From Incurvaria masculella (lineage: Eukaryota > Arthropoda > Insecta > Lepidoptera > Incurvariidae), in assembly GCA_946894095.1 (NCBI GenBank), contig OX335649.1, positions 12,666,001-12,730,000 of the forward strand: a DNA stretch of 64,000 nucleotides, given 5' to 3'. Under the pieces are notes generated by a model. That model saw nothing but the letters and a program-made list of their open reading frames with translations, was not told the origin of the DNA and did no database searches. This document shows, in pieces, positions 12,683-24,110 of this stretch. Position 1 is the stretch's first letter. Each line of letters starts with the position of its first letter. A program made the translations under genes and the position numbers.

Positions 12683-14231
12683 CTAGCTGCGGTACCCGGC
12701 TTCGCTCGGGTTAGTGTCGGCTAAATTATTTCATGGATAAAAGTAGCCCACATGACTGATCCAAAATAGGGTCAAACTGGTCCAGGACAATGTATCCATC
12801 TACCAAATTTAATCAAGATCGTTCGAGATAAAATAGCATGATTTAATGAGAAACATCCAATAATTCCCTTTTAGAGGTTCGTTGACATTTGGTGGCTTGC
12901 ACTGTAACATTGCTTACCTAGTAAGTAAGTAACGTGTAACATAGGTAAGTTTTGCGTGGACTCCAACCCACAGCTAGCCTCAACATCGAAAACAGTAACC
13001 CATCTCGAACCTGACTGCTCCCAGAGAGACATTGATAAAATACGCACATAAATCGGGTAAGTGGTTCGCAAGTTATAAGAATTTAATACTCACTACTCAC
13101 CCTTCTGGTAATGAAGCGTTATATTTTGTAGCCTATAAGTTTTGAGTAGAATCAGGCTAGACGTAGATACAATCCGCATCTAAATCGAGTAATTTGTTCT
13201 GATGGATTTTGCCAAGTAGTCCTAAAGTTGCGGAAAATACCAAGCCGTACTTCAGTACAATTAGTAAAAGTAAGCGAGCCACCCCCCTCCAGCTGCCGCC
13301 CTCCCGCCGAGCCGTGCATAGCATTGCAGTTTGTATGACAGCCACATCTTAGCGCAAGTGGAACTGAATTATATTTAGCCTATCCTAATTCCCGGGTAGT
13401 CAAATGTACGTGTACTAAGTTTCATCTCATGCAAATAATCGGTTTAAGAGTTATGGAGGAACATACATGCATACATACAGAAATAATTTCTAAAAATCGT
13501 CAATTTAGTTTCAGTATCATAAATAAAGTCTACAAACCTAATATCTTATAAAACAAAGCAACTTACTCCATGAATAACCCTTACAGATTTATTATTAGTA
13601 TAGATTTTACATTGTAATTGCTGTTATGTTATTCACATTATTATAAATGAACCAAAATAACCAAAAAAGGACAAATTACTTACCTACTTACAACCTTTAA
13701 TAATTTAAATAAAAACGAAGTAATTCTTTATAATTAACAGGTAAGTAACCTATCTATATAATTAAAATAAAAATTAAGTATATTTTTGTATGTGTAACTC
13801 CTAACAAAAAAAACCTGCCAATAACTATCCTTGGGCCTATATTACTTTAAGTGCAATGAGTATTTAACAAATCGCTAGTGCCTTGAAAATTCTCCAACGG
13901 ACACAACCGGCATGACGTCTGCCCTCACCCCCCCCCCCCTCACCCTCCGCGCGTCGCAACGTCCGCCCCGCCCCCGCCGCCGCTCCCGCCGCCGCCCCCG
14001 GCCCCGCTCCCTCTGGTGTGAAGTAGCGCTACCGGCATCGTTTTCGCAGCCCCGTGAAAGTTCGAAAGCCCATGGGCACAATATCTTTATAAATTGTAGC
14101 CTATGTCTTATTCTGATGTATAAGCTATATTATTGTAAAGTTTCATTAAAATCCATTCAGTAGTTTTTACGTGAAAGAGTAACAAACATCCATCCATCCA
14201 TCATTACAAACTTTCCCCTTTATAATATTTA
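12683..14231. repeat. non-LTR-like repeat unit 1 with insert
   Basis: Starts CTAGCTGCGGTACCCGGCTTC, includes a 5S-like scrap (GTAACCCATCTCGAACCTGAC, 12,994-13,030), and ends with TGAAAGAGTAACAAACATCC, an (ATCC)n run and CCCCTTTATAATATTTA, an end typical of lepidopteran RTE-like retroposons. About 650 bp (13,255-13,905) is absent from unit 2 and appears to be an insert. Contains a CCCCGCC-rich low-complexity patch at 13,925-14,010. Confidence 0.7.
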
Positions 14232-15152
14232 CTAGCTGCGGTACCCGGCTCCGCTCGGGTTAGCGTCGGCTAAATTATTTCATGGATAAAAAGTAGCTTA
14301 CATGGCTGATCCAAAATAGGGTAAAATTGGTCCAGGACAATGTATCCATCTACCAAATTAATCAAGATCGTTCGAGATGAAATAGCTTTTTTTTTAAATT
14401 AATGAGAAACATCCAATAATTCCCATTTAGAGCTTCGTTGACATTTGGTGGCTATTTAAAAAAAAAGCATTTGCCGCCAGAACCTTTCTGCACTTGCACT
14501 GCAACATTGTTTACCTAGTAAGTAAGTAACGTGTAATGAAGGTAAGTTTTGCGTGGACTCCAACCCACAGCTAACCTCAACATCGAAAACAGTAACCCAT
14601 CTCGAACCTGACTGCTCCCAGAGATCCTATACATTGATAAAATACGCACATAAATCGGGTTAGTGGTTCGCAAGTTATAAGAATTTAACACTCTCTACTC
14701 ACCCTTCAGGTAATAAAGCGTTATATTATGTAGCCTCTAAGTTTTGAGTAGAATCAGGCTAGACGTAGATACAATCCGCATCTAAATCGAGTAATTGGTT
14801 CTCAAGGATTTTGCCAAGTAGTCCTAAAGTTGCGGGAAATACCAAGCTGTACCCGCCCCCCCCCCACCTCACCCGCCCCTCCCCCCCCCGCCGCTTCCGC
14901 CGCCGCCCCCGGCCCCCTCCCCTTGGTGTGAAGTAGCGCTACCGGCATCGTTTTCGCAGCCCCGTGAAAGTTCTAAAGCCCATGGGCACAATATCTTTAT
15001 AAATTGTAGCCTATGTGTTATTCTGATGTATAAGCTATATTATTGTAAAGTTTCATTAAAATCCATTCAGTAGTTTTTACGTGAAAGAGTAACAAACATC
15101 CATCCATCCATCCATCCATTATTACAAACTTTCCCCTTTATAATATTTATTA
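14232..15152. repeat. non-LTR-like repeat unit 2, tandem copy
   Basis: Repeats unit 1 from CTAGCTGCGGTACCCGGCTCC to CCCCTTTATAATATTTATTAG with few changes, including the 5S-like scrap at 14,590-14,625 and the C-rich patch (14,850-14,925), but without the 650-bp insert. The two units abut directly. Confidence 0.75.
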
Positions 15153-15204
15153 GATTAGATTGGATTATTTTGTTGTGACTAAAAAGCCTTTTGTGAATCA
15201 CGGT

Positions 15205-15717
15205 TATCATCATCACTAAATAGTATAAAACAAAGTCGCTTTCTCTGTCCCTATATCCCTATGTACGCTTAAATATTTAAAACTACGGAACGGATTTTGA
15301 TGCGGTTTTTTTTAATAGATAGAGTGATTCAAGAGGAAGGTTTATATGTATAATAACATCCAATAAATATAGGAGAAATACTGTTATTCTTGAGGTTTCC
15401 AATGTGATGTCGTAAAAAAAATTTTTCTTTCCGCTTACATTGCAAACGCAGGCTGAACCCTACGAAATTTATCAAAATAATGTACTAAGTATTGTATACA
15501 TTGAAAAGGTCTACAGAAAACTCCGCGATGGTATATATCTATCTCTTATGGATATCCCACAATAACATTTTTTTCTCATTTACTTTTTACGACAAATAAT
15601 AGCTAATTTTCGAAGCGATTTTTCCTCGTAAAAATGGTTTATTTGTGTATCATTGTGTCAAAATAATATTTTTTTAAATGACATTATGCCCGTGCAAAGC
15701 CGGGACGGGCTGCTAGT
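15205..15717 (+). mobile_element. non-autonomous Helitron
   Basis: Contains ACAAAGTCGCTTTCTCTGTCC, GGAACGGATTTTGATGCGG and TAGAGTGATTCAAGAGGAAGG, familiar from lepidopteran Helitrons, and ends with a hairpin (GCCCGT at 15688-15693 with ACGGGC at 15705-15710) two bases before CTAGT, matching the CTRRT rule. No Rep/helicase frame. The 5' border is uncertain; the base after CTAGT is A rather than the usual T. Confidence 0.75.
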
Positions 15718-15984
15718 ATTATATATTTTATGAATATTATATACAGTAATTTGCGTATATTAGACTCATTAGTACCTACACATGCATAAAGAATGAACAA
15801 GGTAAGAACTCAATTATCCTGAAAACATTTTTGCCTCCGTTGTACTGTACCAAGTATGGAGTGTACAGAGTCTCTACACTCCATAGTACCAAGTGCCCGA
15901 GCGAAAGAGTAAGTCCGAAACTGCGGGCATGCGCAGATCGCGCGCTAGCTCTGTCTCTTTTACTCCACTACAGAGGATCTATAA

Positions 15985-16445
15985 AAGAATTTATTAATCC
16001 TGGCGGTCCTAATAAGGATAATGGGAAACTGTTATAAAATTATTGCATTGTCATCGGTCCTTGATACGTATGCAAAGTTTCAAATTAATCAGACTTCTGG
16101 AAACTGGTGAAAATTAATCTCAAAGATTCCATTAAATACATAGATACATACAACCCAAGCTAATAAAATTGTGTTAATTAATCTCAAAGATTCCATTACA
16201 TACATAGATACATGCAACCCAAGCTAATAAAAGCGTGTTAAAAAAAATGAATTGATTTATCCTGGCGGTCCTAATAAGGATAATGGGAAACTGTTATGAA
16301 ATTATTGCATTGTCATCGGTCCTTGATACGTATGCAAAGTTTCAAATTAATCAGACTTCTGGAAACTGGTGAAAATTAAGTTCAAAGATTCCGTTACATA
16401 GATACATACATAGATACAACCCAAGCTAATAAAAGCGTGTTAAAA
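15985..16445. repeat. tandem duplication of a repeat end
   Basis: TCCTGGCGGTCCTAATAAGG to AACCCAAGCTAATAAAAGCG occurs at 15,995-16,175 and again at 16,258-16,440; the terminal ATCTCAAAGATTCCATTA to CTAATAAAA piece (16,175-16,240) is present once more in between. Confidence 0.75.
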
Positions 16446-17340
16446 AAGGAGGAGGTTCTCATTAACCGACGTCAAAGAAGGAGGAGGTTCTCAATTCGTC
16501 TGTATTGTTTTTATGTTTGTTACCTCAGAACTTATGCCTGGGTGAACCGATTTTTAACCGACTTCAAAAAAGGAGGAGGTTATCAATTCGTCTGCATGTT
16601 TTTTTTTTGTCTTTTTGTTTTTTTTATGTTACCTCATAACTTTTGCCTGGGTGAACAGATTTTGATGATTATTTTTTTTAAATGATAGCTAGTGCTTCCC
16701 AAGTGGTCCCATTTTAATTTGGTTAAGTTCTGACAATGATATCCATGAGAAAATCATAAAAGTCTTAAATTTGTATTAAGATGTGCGCGACAAATGGACG
16801 AATAACTCAATATAACGCCAACCGATTTCGGTGATTCTTTTTTTATTGGAAAGGACGTGTACAAATTAGTAAGTTTACTTCAGATTCACTAAAAATAAAC
16901 AAATAAAAAAAACTAATTTAACAAAAAAAAAAAACCGACTTCAAAGGAAAAGCACTAAAAAGTAAAAAATAATTTTAATTTTTGTAGTTACGATTTCTGT
17001 AATTTTTTGAGTCGGTGTCAGCCAAGGTTAGGTTAGGTTAGGTTAGGTTAGGTTCTCTTGATTGGCGCAGCGCGTGCCCGGCTGACGCCGACTCAAAAAA
17101 TTACAGAAATCGTAACTACAAAAATGAAAATTATTTTTTACTTTTTAGTGCTTTTCCTTTGAAGTCGGTTATTTTTTTTGTTAAATTTGTTTTTGTAGCT
17201 ACGATTATTATTATTTTTTGAGCCGGTGTCAGCCAAGGTAACCAAGGTTCTCTTGACTGGCGCAGCGCGTGCCCGTCTGGCGCCGACTCAAAAAATGACA
17301 ATAATCGTAACTACAAAAATGGCAATTATTTCTTAATTTT
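16437..17340 (+). repeat. hairpin repeat H1 with TTAGG run
   Basis: A body (GGAGGAGGTTCTCAATTCGTC, TTTGCCTGGGTGAACAGATTTTG, CCAAGTGGTCCCATTTTAATT) leads to a hairpin with arms 16931-17023 and 17080-17170 (ACCGACTTCAAAGGAAAAGC outside, GAGTCGGTGTCAGCC inside), then a second, shorter arm pair at 17,185-17,330. The loop holds five perfect TTAGG units (17028-17052). Confidence 0.8.
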
Positions 17341-17343
17341 TTA

Positions 17344-17625
17344 GGGTTCCGTACCCAAAGGGTGAAAACGGAACCCTATTACTAAGACTCCGCTGTCCGG
17401 CCGTCCGTCCATCACAGGGCTGTATCTCATTAACCGTAATAGGTAGGCAGCTGAAATTTTTACAGAGTGTGTATTTATTTTGCCGTTATAACAACAAATA
17501 GGCAAAATAAAAATTAATTAATTGAAAAAACCCCATACATAAAACGTGATTTTTTGTGTTAAATCTTGTACGATGATACGGAACCCTTCTTGTGCGAGTC
17601 CGACTCGCACTTGACCGGTTTTAGT
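17344..17625 (-). repeat. lepidopteran dispersed repeat (GGTTCCGTACCC type)
   Basis: Left end GGGTTCCGTACCCAAAGGG, right end CGAGTCCGACTCGCACTTGACCGG; inside are TGTATCTCATTAACCGTAAT and TTATTTTGCCGTTATAACA. Three copies in the window. Confidence 0.75.
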
Positions 17626-17927
17626 GCTTTTTTTGGCACAAACATTGGGTTCGTGCAGCGGCGCCTAACAACATATCCTGCTCCAAAAGCCGCCGAAGCC
17701 GAGTGGCGAACTACCGAACGCCATGTAAGCAGCTCGCGAGCCGAACGAGCCGAGGCGAGAAGTGGTACCTAACCAGTCGGTTAGCCAGCGGGGTTCTCGG
17801 TAGTCTTGCGCAATGCTCTCGCGTGCATTGTGCATAGAGTCGCCGCAGCCGGCCGCTAATACAGCCGTCGTCGGCGTGAGGCGTGCTCTGTTACTTGTTT
17901 TCGAACATTTAGTCACATAGTGGCTCC

Positions 17928-17972
17928 ATCAGATACAGATACAGATATTTATTTCGCCATAAATAACACATC
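17928..17972 (-). repeat. LINE 3' tail scrap
   Basis: Reversed it reads GGCGAAATAAATATCTGTATCTG, a typical AAATAAATAT LINE tail with a short repeat. Confidence 0.4.
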
Positions 17973-17982
17973 CCTACTGATG

Positions 17983-18025
17983 TTGTAAATGAGAGAGTAC
18001 AACAAGCGTACTCTCTCATTTACAA
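17983..18025. repeat. perfect 18-bp inverted repeat
   Basis: TTGTAAATGAGAGAGTAC, seven-base loop, then its exact complement. Confidence 0.85.
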
Positions 18026-18229
18026 GGTCCTTTTCTCACGTAGCAACGGAGTAACGGATCGATTGGTTTTTTGGATAGAGTTTACTGCCGCAGAGATTAG
18101 CTATTATTTTTTTCTTCGGAAAACATCAATTCGATAGTTTGGAACCTACCGGCATAACAACTTTAAAATAAAGTTAAGAAATAAATAATGCATTACGAGA
18201 ATATAATCCACTACGGCGATCTTTTACGA

Positions 18230-18560
18230 ACAATTCAAGAGATCGCACTTGTCTCGTGCGCAACGAGTGGAGACATGACAAAAGCGAGAAAGTGGATTTA
18301 CTTGTACGGATTACCTATACGGATACATTATACTGGAATGCACTTCCTGACCAGGTATTCCCCCAAATCATAGCCTTCAATCATGGTATAAAGGAGTACC
18401 TGGCCGGCCGCCCGGTTTTGGAAACACCCGAGAAAGTTCTAAACCCCATGGGCGTCTTTGAGCACCTCTTAGGTGAGGGTCGGCCTGGCACCATATACGC
18501 CGCGGTGTACATAAAAAATATAAAACACAAAAACAATTATAGAAATCATACACCAACAGT
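18230..18560 (+). pseudogene. LINE 3' fragment (reverse transcriptase C-terminus)
   Basis: TACTGGAATGCACTTCCTGACC encodes YWNALPDQVFP, then KEYLAGRP, the pattern at the end of many jockey/CR1 reverse transcriptases (WNSLP..VFP). A 3' UTR-like stretch follows. Low coding integrity. Confidence 0.45.
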
Positions 18561-18603
18561 GTGTGCAAGTGTCCAGAGTTGTTCTGAAGCTCGTTGAAGA
18601 CAT

Positions 18604-18890
18604 GTCATTATTAGTTGCTCGGAGCTAAGTGGCGTGGGGACATGCTTTCCATGCAAGCGGTCATCGGTCCCTTCCATGCACCATTTTCTCTCTCTCTCTC
18701 TGAGTTTGATAAGTGCATTTCGTCACACATGCAAGCCGTTCCATCCCCTGTCCCTACTAGGCGATAGAGATGGTACCATCGCATTGGATGAAAAGATGCT
18801 CCAAGATTGTCGGTGTTTTTCATCCAGTTCAATGTAGCCGCGTTCATAAATAAAAGGAAGGTGGAATGGCACCTGATTCCTTCGGAAATA
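18604..18890 (+). mobile_element. SINE, body well preserved, head degraded
   Basis: CTCTCTCTCTCTGAG, TGCATTTCGTCACACATGC, CCCCTGTCCCTACTAGG, GATGGTACCATCGCATTGGATG and CATCCAGTTCAATGTAGCCG follow the SINE order. Confidence 0.7.
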
Positions 18891-20154
18891 AGGCGTGCCT
18901 ATATAATTACTGCATTTCAGGTTTTAACCAGTTTTTAAACGGAGAGTTAACGATTGGAATACAACTATGTGATAATGCCAATAAATACACACACTATAAA
19001 ACACAAGATAATGAAAACATAAATAAATTGAATTTAATTGGAATTTTATAGGCAAACATATTTGGATAATAAATTCCACTTCATTATAAAACATCCGATA
19101 TTTCCTCACATGGCATAAAATTACTTAGCTGCATCGCACAGAACGGTGCATAATAAACGCACGTTTTTTTCTCATGCAGCTTGCTGCTGCGATGCGACGA
19201 GAGCGGATGTGGTCTTGGTTATGGTAATGGCCAGCAGATGACTTATGTGGTTTTAAAAAAAAATCTTATTCCGCTTCCTTTTCTATACATGTATGGCTAA
19301 TGATCGCATTTAAACAAAAAACTTGTTTTTACGTTTTTGTGTGGTTACGATAAAAATCGCGTATACCTAGTGTCTGTCATGAGATTTTATCTCGGACAAA
19401 AATCAATTAACTGCCTCATTACTGGTATCGTGTAAATAAAATCACCTATATATTGAAAACGGCCTAGTGGGTATCGGACCACGCAAAATGAAGCTAATTC
19501 GGGAATAACGTAACGGAAAATGTCACATCTCAAATATTACACAACACCTTATATAACCATTTTCGTTGAAATTGTCCGTTTTAAGTGATACATGAAATTT
19601 TTTTTCCGACGGACATAGTACACACTTTTAACGATTTTTAAAGCGCAATCATAACTATTGACTCGAACAAAAAAATACACACGAAACGCTAATATATTTT
19701 ACGACCATACGATAATGTGCACTGTATTTGTTCCATATATCAATTGCACGGTACGGTGGGCCACCCCTATTTTTTTATTTGCATACGGCAATGTAAAGTG
19801 ATTCATAGAATACCTTATTTACAAGTCTATGAAATACGGAACGACGGATAGACAGGACAGTATTATAAAGGTATCGTTTTTCCTATTTAATACGGAACGC
19901 TAATTAATGATTTGATGAAATTTCAGCCCGCATCGGGCTGAAATTTTATAAGTATGCCGAGCAATTATCTCTACCTGCAGTGCCATCGTCTGCCATGATG
20001 GCGACCAATGGACCCCCCGCCGCCGCTCATTAACGAGCTGCTTTGTTTTAATTGGCGCGGTGTACGGAGCGCGCTCACGACACGTGCGCCTCCGTCGACG
20101 CGTGACACTCGACTCCCTTAGAGGCAAACTTACAGACTCCTAAACGTTTTCACC
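18891..20154. other. nothing recognised except one perfect hairpin
   Basis: A 13-bp perfect stem (AAATTTCAGCCCG, loop CAT) stands at 19918-19946. The rest is AT-rich and unremarkable. Confidence 0.45.
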
Positions 20155-20335
20155 CCCAAAGCCCGCCCGGGTTGGTACCATCGCACTGGATGAAAAGATG
20201 GTCGAAGCGGCAATAAGAAATTGCCCGTGTTTTCCATCCAGTTCAATGTAGCCGTGCTCATGCCGTCCTTGCATGGCGAATATCATAACGGTAGTTGTGT
20301 GGTATTAGCGATCCATGTCAGGTCGCATAAAAAAA
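20155..20335 (+). mobile_element. SINE body fragment
   Basis: CCCGGGTTGGTACCATCGCACTGG to GATCCATGTCAGGTCGCATAAAAAAAACC; tail side only. Confidence 0.75.
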
Positions 20336-20719
20336 ACCAAAACTCCCGAACCAAAAGTAAATTAACAATGGCGGTATCAATAGAAAAAAAAACTTGACTT
20401 TCTCTTGGCTAATATTATTTACTCACGTGTAATTTAAATTACTATAAAATAAAATGCAGAGAAACATTTCTAAGGATTTTACTTAAATTCTTTTTTTGGT
20501 TTTTCTTAGTACACAATGCATGTCAGCGGTGTATGCACAGCCCTTTTGCAATGGACAATCTCTCAGCGTGCAATAAGTGGGGAAGGTAAACTTAGTTCTT
20601 ATCGCATGGACAAGTCACATGACGTTCGTTTATCAACACTTACCACTCAAAATTAGTCATAACTGCGAATGGATACTCGTAGTAAAAACCGTTCCGAAAA
20701 TGCAATAAGATACCTATTT

Positions 20720-20830
20720 TAAATCACCGAATTGAATGAACGACGGTCGAAGCAACATTGTAAATTGGCCGTGGTTTCAATGTAGGGGTACAATATAAGG
20801 AAGGTCCCGGGATGACACCTAGTACCCATC
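20720..20830 (+). mobile_element. SINE body fragment
   Basis: ACGGTCGAAGC, CAATGTAGGGGTACAATATAAGG and GATGACACCTAGTACCCAT match the SINE body; degraded. Confidence 0.55.
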
Positions 20831-20859
20831 TATGACTAGTTTACACTAACAATGTATTA

Positions 20860-21091
20860 AATACTACCTGAGGTACTCGGCTCAGCTCGGACCAATCTCA
20901 TTTAGTACGCACTTTTTGATGATCCCATAGGAACTTAACCTGTTTCCTAGATAAAAAGTTTCCTACGTGTTCCATGTAATAAACATTCTATGTGCAAAAT
21001 TTCATTCAAATCCCTTCCGCCGTTTTTGCGTGATAGAGTAACAAACATTCTAACATACAAACAATCACATTTATAATATATTAGTAGGATG
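20860..21091 (+). repeat. non-LTR-like 3' end
   Basis: ACCTGAGGTACTCGGCTCAGCTCGG to GCGTGATAGAGTAACAAACATTC and TTTATAATATATTAGTAGGA, related to the units at 12.7-15.1 kb. Confidence 0.6.
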
Positions 21092-21555
21092 ACGGCGCAT
21101 TTTACCAAATTCATGGCCAATACACTGCTTACAATTATGTACCTATTCTCGAATATATTCTAAAGTATTGGGTTGACTAAACAACGGGAAAAATGACATT
21201 CCCAGATTGCTTATTCGATAAGGTGATTAATTAGTGACTGTCAATATACAGTTACAACGAATGACCACAATTAGAGTCATGTCAGTCAGTCGCTTTCGTG
21301 TAAGATTGTAATCTCGTAGCCGCACGGGGCACGGCCGGATTGGCGTCACATTTGTATCGGCAGTGCATCAATCAGATTAAGCCTCGTCTCCATGTAGTGT
21401 GTGCACGGAGCAGACACATATCCGCGTGACCCCCCGTCATTGACGAAGAAAGGACGGGAGTGGTGTCAGAAACTCATGCGAATAACGGAAGCGTAGCCAT
21501 GATTTTCGCATTCGGGACGCGCAGGTACTGGGTCAGTTTCTACGTGTCGCTGGAA

Positions 21556-21860
21556 CTCAAAACCGGCCAAGTGCGAGTTCGACTCGCACACGAAGATTCC
21601 GTACCATTATACAAGATTTTACCCATAGAAATCACGTTTCTTGTATGGTGGTCCCTTTTAATTTGTATTTGTTTTTTATGTTTAATTTTGTCGTTGTACC
21701 GAGATACGCTGTAAAAATTTCAGCTGTTTACCTATTACGGTTCATGAGATACAGCCATGCGACGGACAGACGGACGGAGGGAAGGCGGAGGCATAGTAAT
21801 AGGATTCGATTTGGCACCCTTTGGGTACGGAACCCTAAAAATGAAAAACCGGAATGGTAG
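21556..21860 (+). repeat. lepidopteran dispersed repeat (GGTTCCGTACCC type)
   Basis: AACCGGCCAAGTGCGAGTTCG to CACCCTTTGGGTACGGAACCC; opposite orientation to the copy at 17,344. Confidence 0.75.
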
Positions 21861-21869
21861 GCTGTGCTG

Positions 21870-22560
21870 AGATATTACCAAATCAACCTCAGCGAAACCA
21901 AGTTTAGCGAGGCACCATACCAGCGGATTTGCGGACTATCGTCGAGCTATTGAGCTTGTTCACATTACGCTTGAGGACTCCCAAAAGACAGACAAAACAC
22001 CAGCCAGCAGACAGTTCCATATTATTACGGTGCAGCAGAGAAATGAGTGTGAGAAACGGTTATGTCAGCCCCAAGGGGGTGCTCTGATTTTATGCGGCAG
22101 GTGCTCCGAATATAGGTTGGATGGGGAGGAATAAGAAATGCAAGTTCTGCAGAGCGAGTGAGCGGTTTTGAAAGCGAAATGACGGGCCAGCGCTACCATC
22201 GGTGTATGTATTAACACTAAAACGTGTCTCCGCTGTCGCTATACGGATTGGTCTCGGTCGCTCCCACTGAATAGAACGGGAGGAGAAGTTGCATTCGGTC
22301 GATATCGCGTTTCCGCCGTATGGATATAACTGTATGGGAATCCAGCAGCATTTCGTCTGCCACACAATCGAAACATCGCCCCCGGGCGCGAATGTGCTCT
22401 AAAAATGCGTTCATCAAGTCACTTCCCACCCACACAAACCCCCCAATACGTGCTGCGACTATGTTTGCATGTAGCATGTACGTTTAAGTTGGGTTGGAAG
22501 TTTTTGAAAATTGGAGACAGCGGATCTCATAGTAAGAGCGCTAGATGGCAAATATTCTTT
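21870..22560. repeat. dispersed repeat R1
   Basis: AGCGAGGCACCATACCAGCGG (21,907), GTTGGATGGGGAGGAATAAG (22,115), GCGCGAATGTGCTCTAAAAATG (22,386), ATGTACGTTTAAG (22,475) and AATTGGAGACAGCGGATCTC (22,509) all recur in other copies at 24.3-24.9 and 37.0 kb. Confidence 0.65.
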
Positions 22561-22956
22561 TTTATTTATGGTCGCTCCCGTCCTGCCTGACTCGTTGCCC
22601 CCCGTACATAAACCCGCGATTCTAGTTCACAACAGAGCATGACTAGAGCAAAACATGACATTGATGGAATGGAAGCGACCGATAAATTCTCGCACCCGCC
22701 GAGGCCCGTGTACTCATTCGGTCGGCAAAAAAGCGGTTAAATTGGTAAAGTGATCATTTCTGTGGCACTTTTTGCCCGGGCCGATGCGGTCACGCTTCGC
22801 TAAGAAACGACCGGGTTGAACGGCCGCTTGTCAGAGATTGGAGATAACCGCTGCAGGCACACTCGTGGGAGAAGTTGATGGATAGGCACGGCACGCACAT
22901 GCCGATAGTGTCTGACACCAGAGCATGCAATCTGGCTACTATCACCCAAATCAGCC

Positions 22957-23330
22957 TCAGTGGCCCAGTGGCGCGACACTTCGGCGATCGCTCTCCGAAG
23001 TTAAGCAACGCTGGGTCCGGTCTGGTCTTGGATGGGTGACCATTCGACCGTTGAGAGAGGCTGGCCGTGGTTCGGATTCCACGTTAAGCTGTAGGTCCCC
23101 TTCCTTACTTACTAGGTGGTAGGGTGTATCCCACCCGGGTTGGTACCATCGCATTGGATGAACGATGGTCGAAGCGGCAATGAAAATTGTCCGTGTTTTC
23201 CATCCAGTTCAATGTAGCCGTGCAATATAAGGAAGGTCCTGGCATGGCACCTAGTTCCCATGTGGTGTGTTGGGCTAATACCATGACAGAACTTGTGGTA
23301 TTAGCCATCCATGTCCAGTCACATAAAAAA
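22957..23330 (+). mobile_element. 5S rRNA-headed SINE
   Basis: The first 85 nt resemble 5S rRNA: CCGAAGTTAAGCAACG followed by CTTGGATGGGTGACC, the internal promoter region of 5S genes. A linker (GTTGAGAGAGGCTGGCCGTGG) leads to the same body as the tRNA-headed SINE: GGTTGGTACCATCGCATTGG, TTTTCCATCCAGTTCAATG, GGTCCTGGCATGGCACC and a CATAAAAAAAAACC tail. Confidence 0.85.
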
Positions 23331-23398
23331 AAACCATTTCAGCTTGACTTATTTTTCTCTATATTTATTGATGAAATATCTCAAAAAAAATTGCTAAA

Positions 23399-23431
23399 TA
23401 AGAACCAAGTGGTCATCCCACTTGGTTCTTA
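23399..23431. repeat. perfect 14-bp hairpin
   Basis: TAAGAACCAAGTGG, five-base loop TCATC, then its exact complement, between a SINE tail and a retroposon fragment. Confidence 0.85.
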
Positions 23432-23439
23432 ATTGGTTA

Positions 23440-23560
23440 TTAATTTCTTGGCAGGTAGCCTATGTCCTTGCCCAGAACATAATAATCGTTCTCTGCAAAG
23501 TTTCAATTAGAACAACAAATCCACAGAGTTACTTTCGCATTTCTAATATTAGTATGGATG
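23440..23560 (+). repeat. non-LTR-like 3' fragment
   Basis: GGTAGCCTATGTCCTTGCCC to ACTTTCGCATTTCTAATATTAG resembles the same repeat class. Confidence 0.5.
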
Positions 23561-23984
23561 GACAACTGTAACCTACCTATTTGTTAAATACTAATCTACC
23601 AAATAAAATAAAATATAATGATTATGCAAATTTTGATAGGTAGACCAAAATTTTAAAATAGACATTTTCGTAAACCATTAAAGCAAACATGAATTTACTT
23701 TTATAAACCTACTTCTAAAGTACAAATGAAACAAAACCATCAATTCCGGAACAATAAATGGTAAGTAACCTAACCTATACCTAAACTACAAACCTATAAA
23801 AAAAACAAAAACTTTGACATACAAAATCCAGAGATTAGCGCGCTCAAACAACCATTGACAAAAATAAGTTTAGCTGTCATTTACGTTTTGTTATTCCATG
23901 TCAGATGCGTTTTTGTTATACCACGTTTTACAGTGACTTGTATTCTCTTTGACGTTTTATGTCACGTCACACGGGAACGCGGTC

Positions 23985-24110
23985 GAACGGGATGAATCCT
24001 ATATCTGTCTCCTGGTTCTAAGCTACCTCCCCATCAATTTTCAGCCAACTCGGTTCAGCCGTTCTTGAGTTATAAATAGTGTAACTAACACGACATTTTT
24101 TTCTATATTT
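23985..24110 (+). repeat. LINE/RTE-like 3' fragment
   Basis: ATCAATTTTCAGCCAACTCGG, TTCAGCCGTTCTTGAGTTATA and AATAGTGTAACTAACACGAC are commonly seen at 3' ends of lepidopteran retroposons. Confidence 0.5.

Noticed and set aside
22957..23041. 5S rRNA gene
   Set aside because: The 5S-like part is incomplete, diverged and runs straight into a SINE body.
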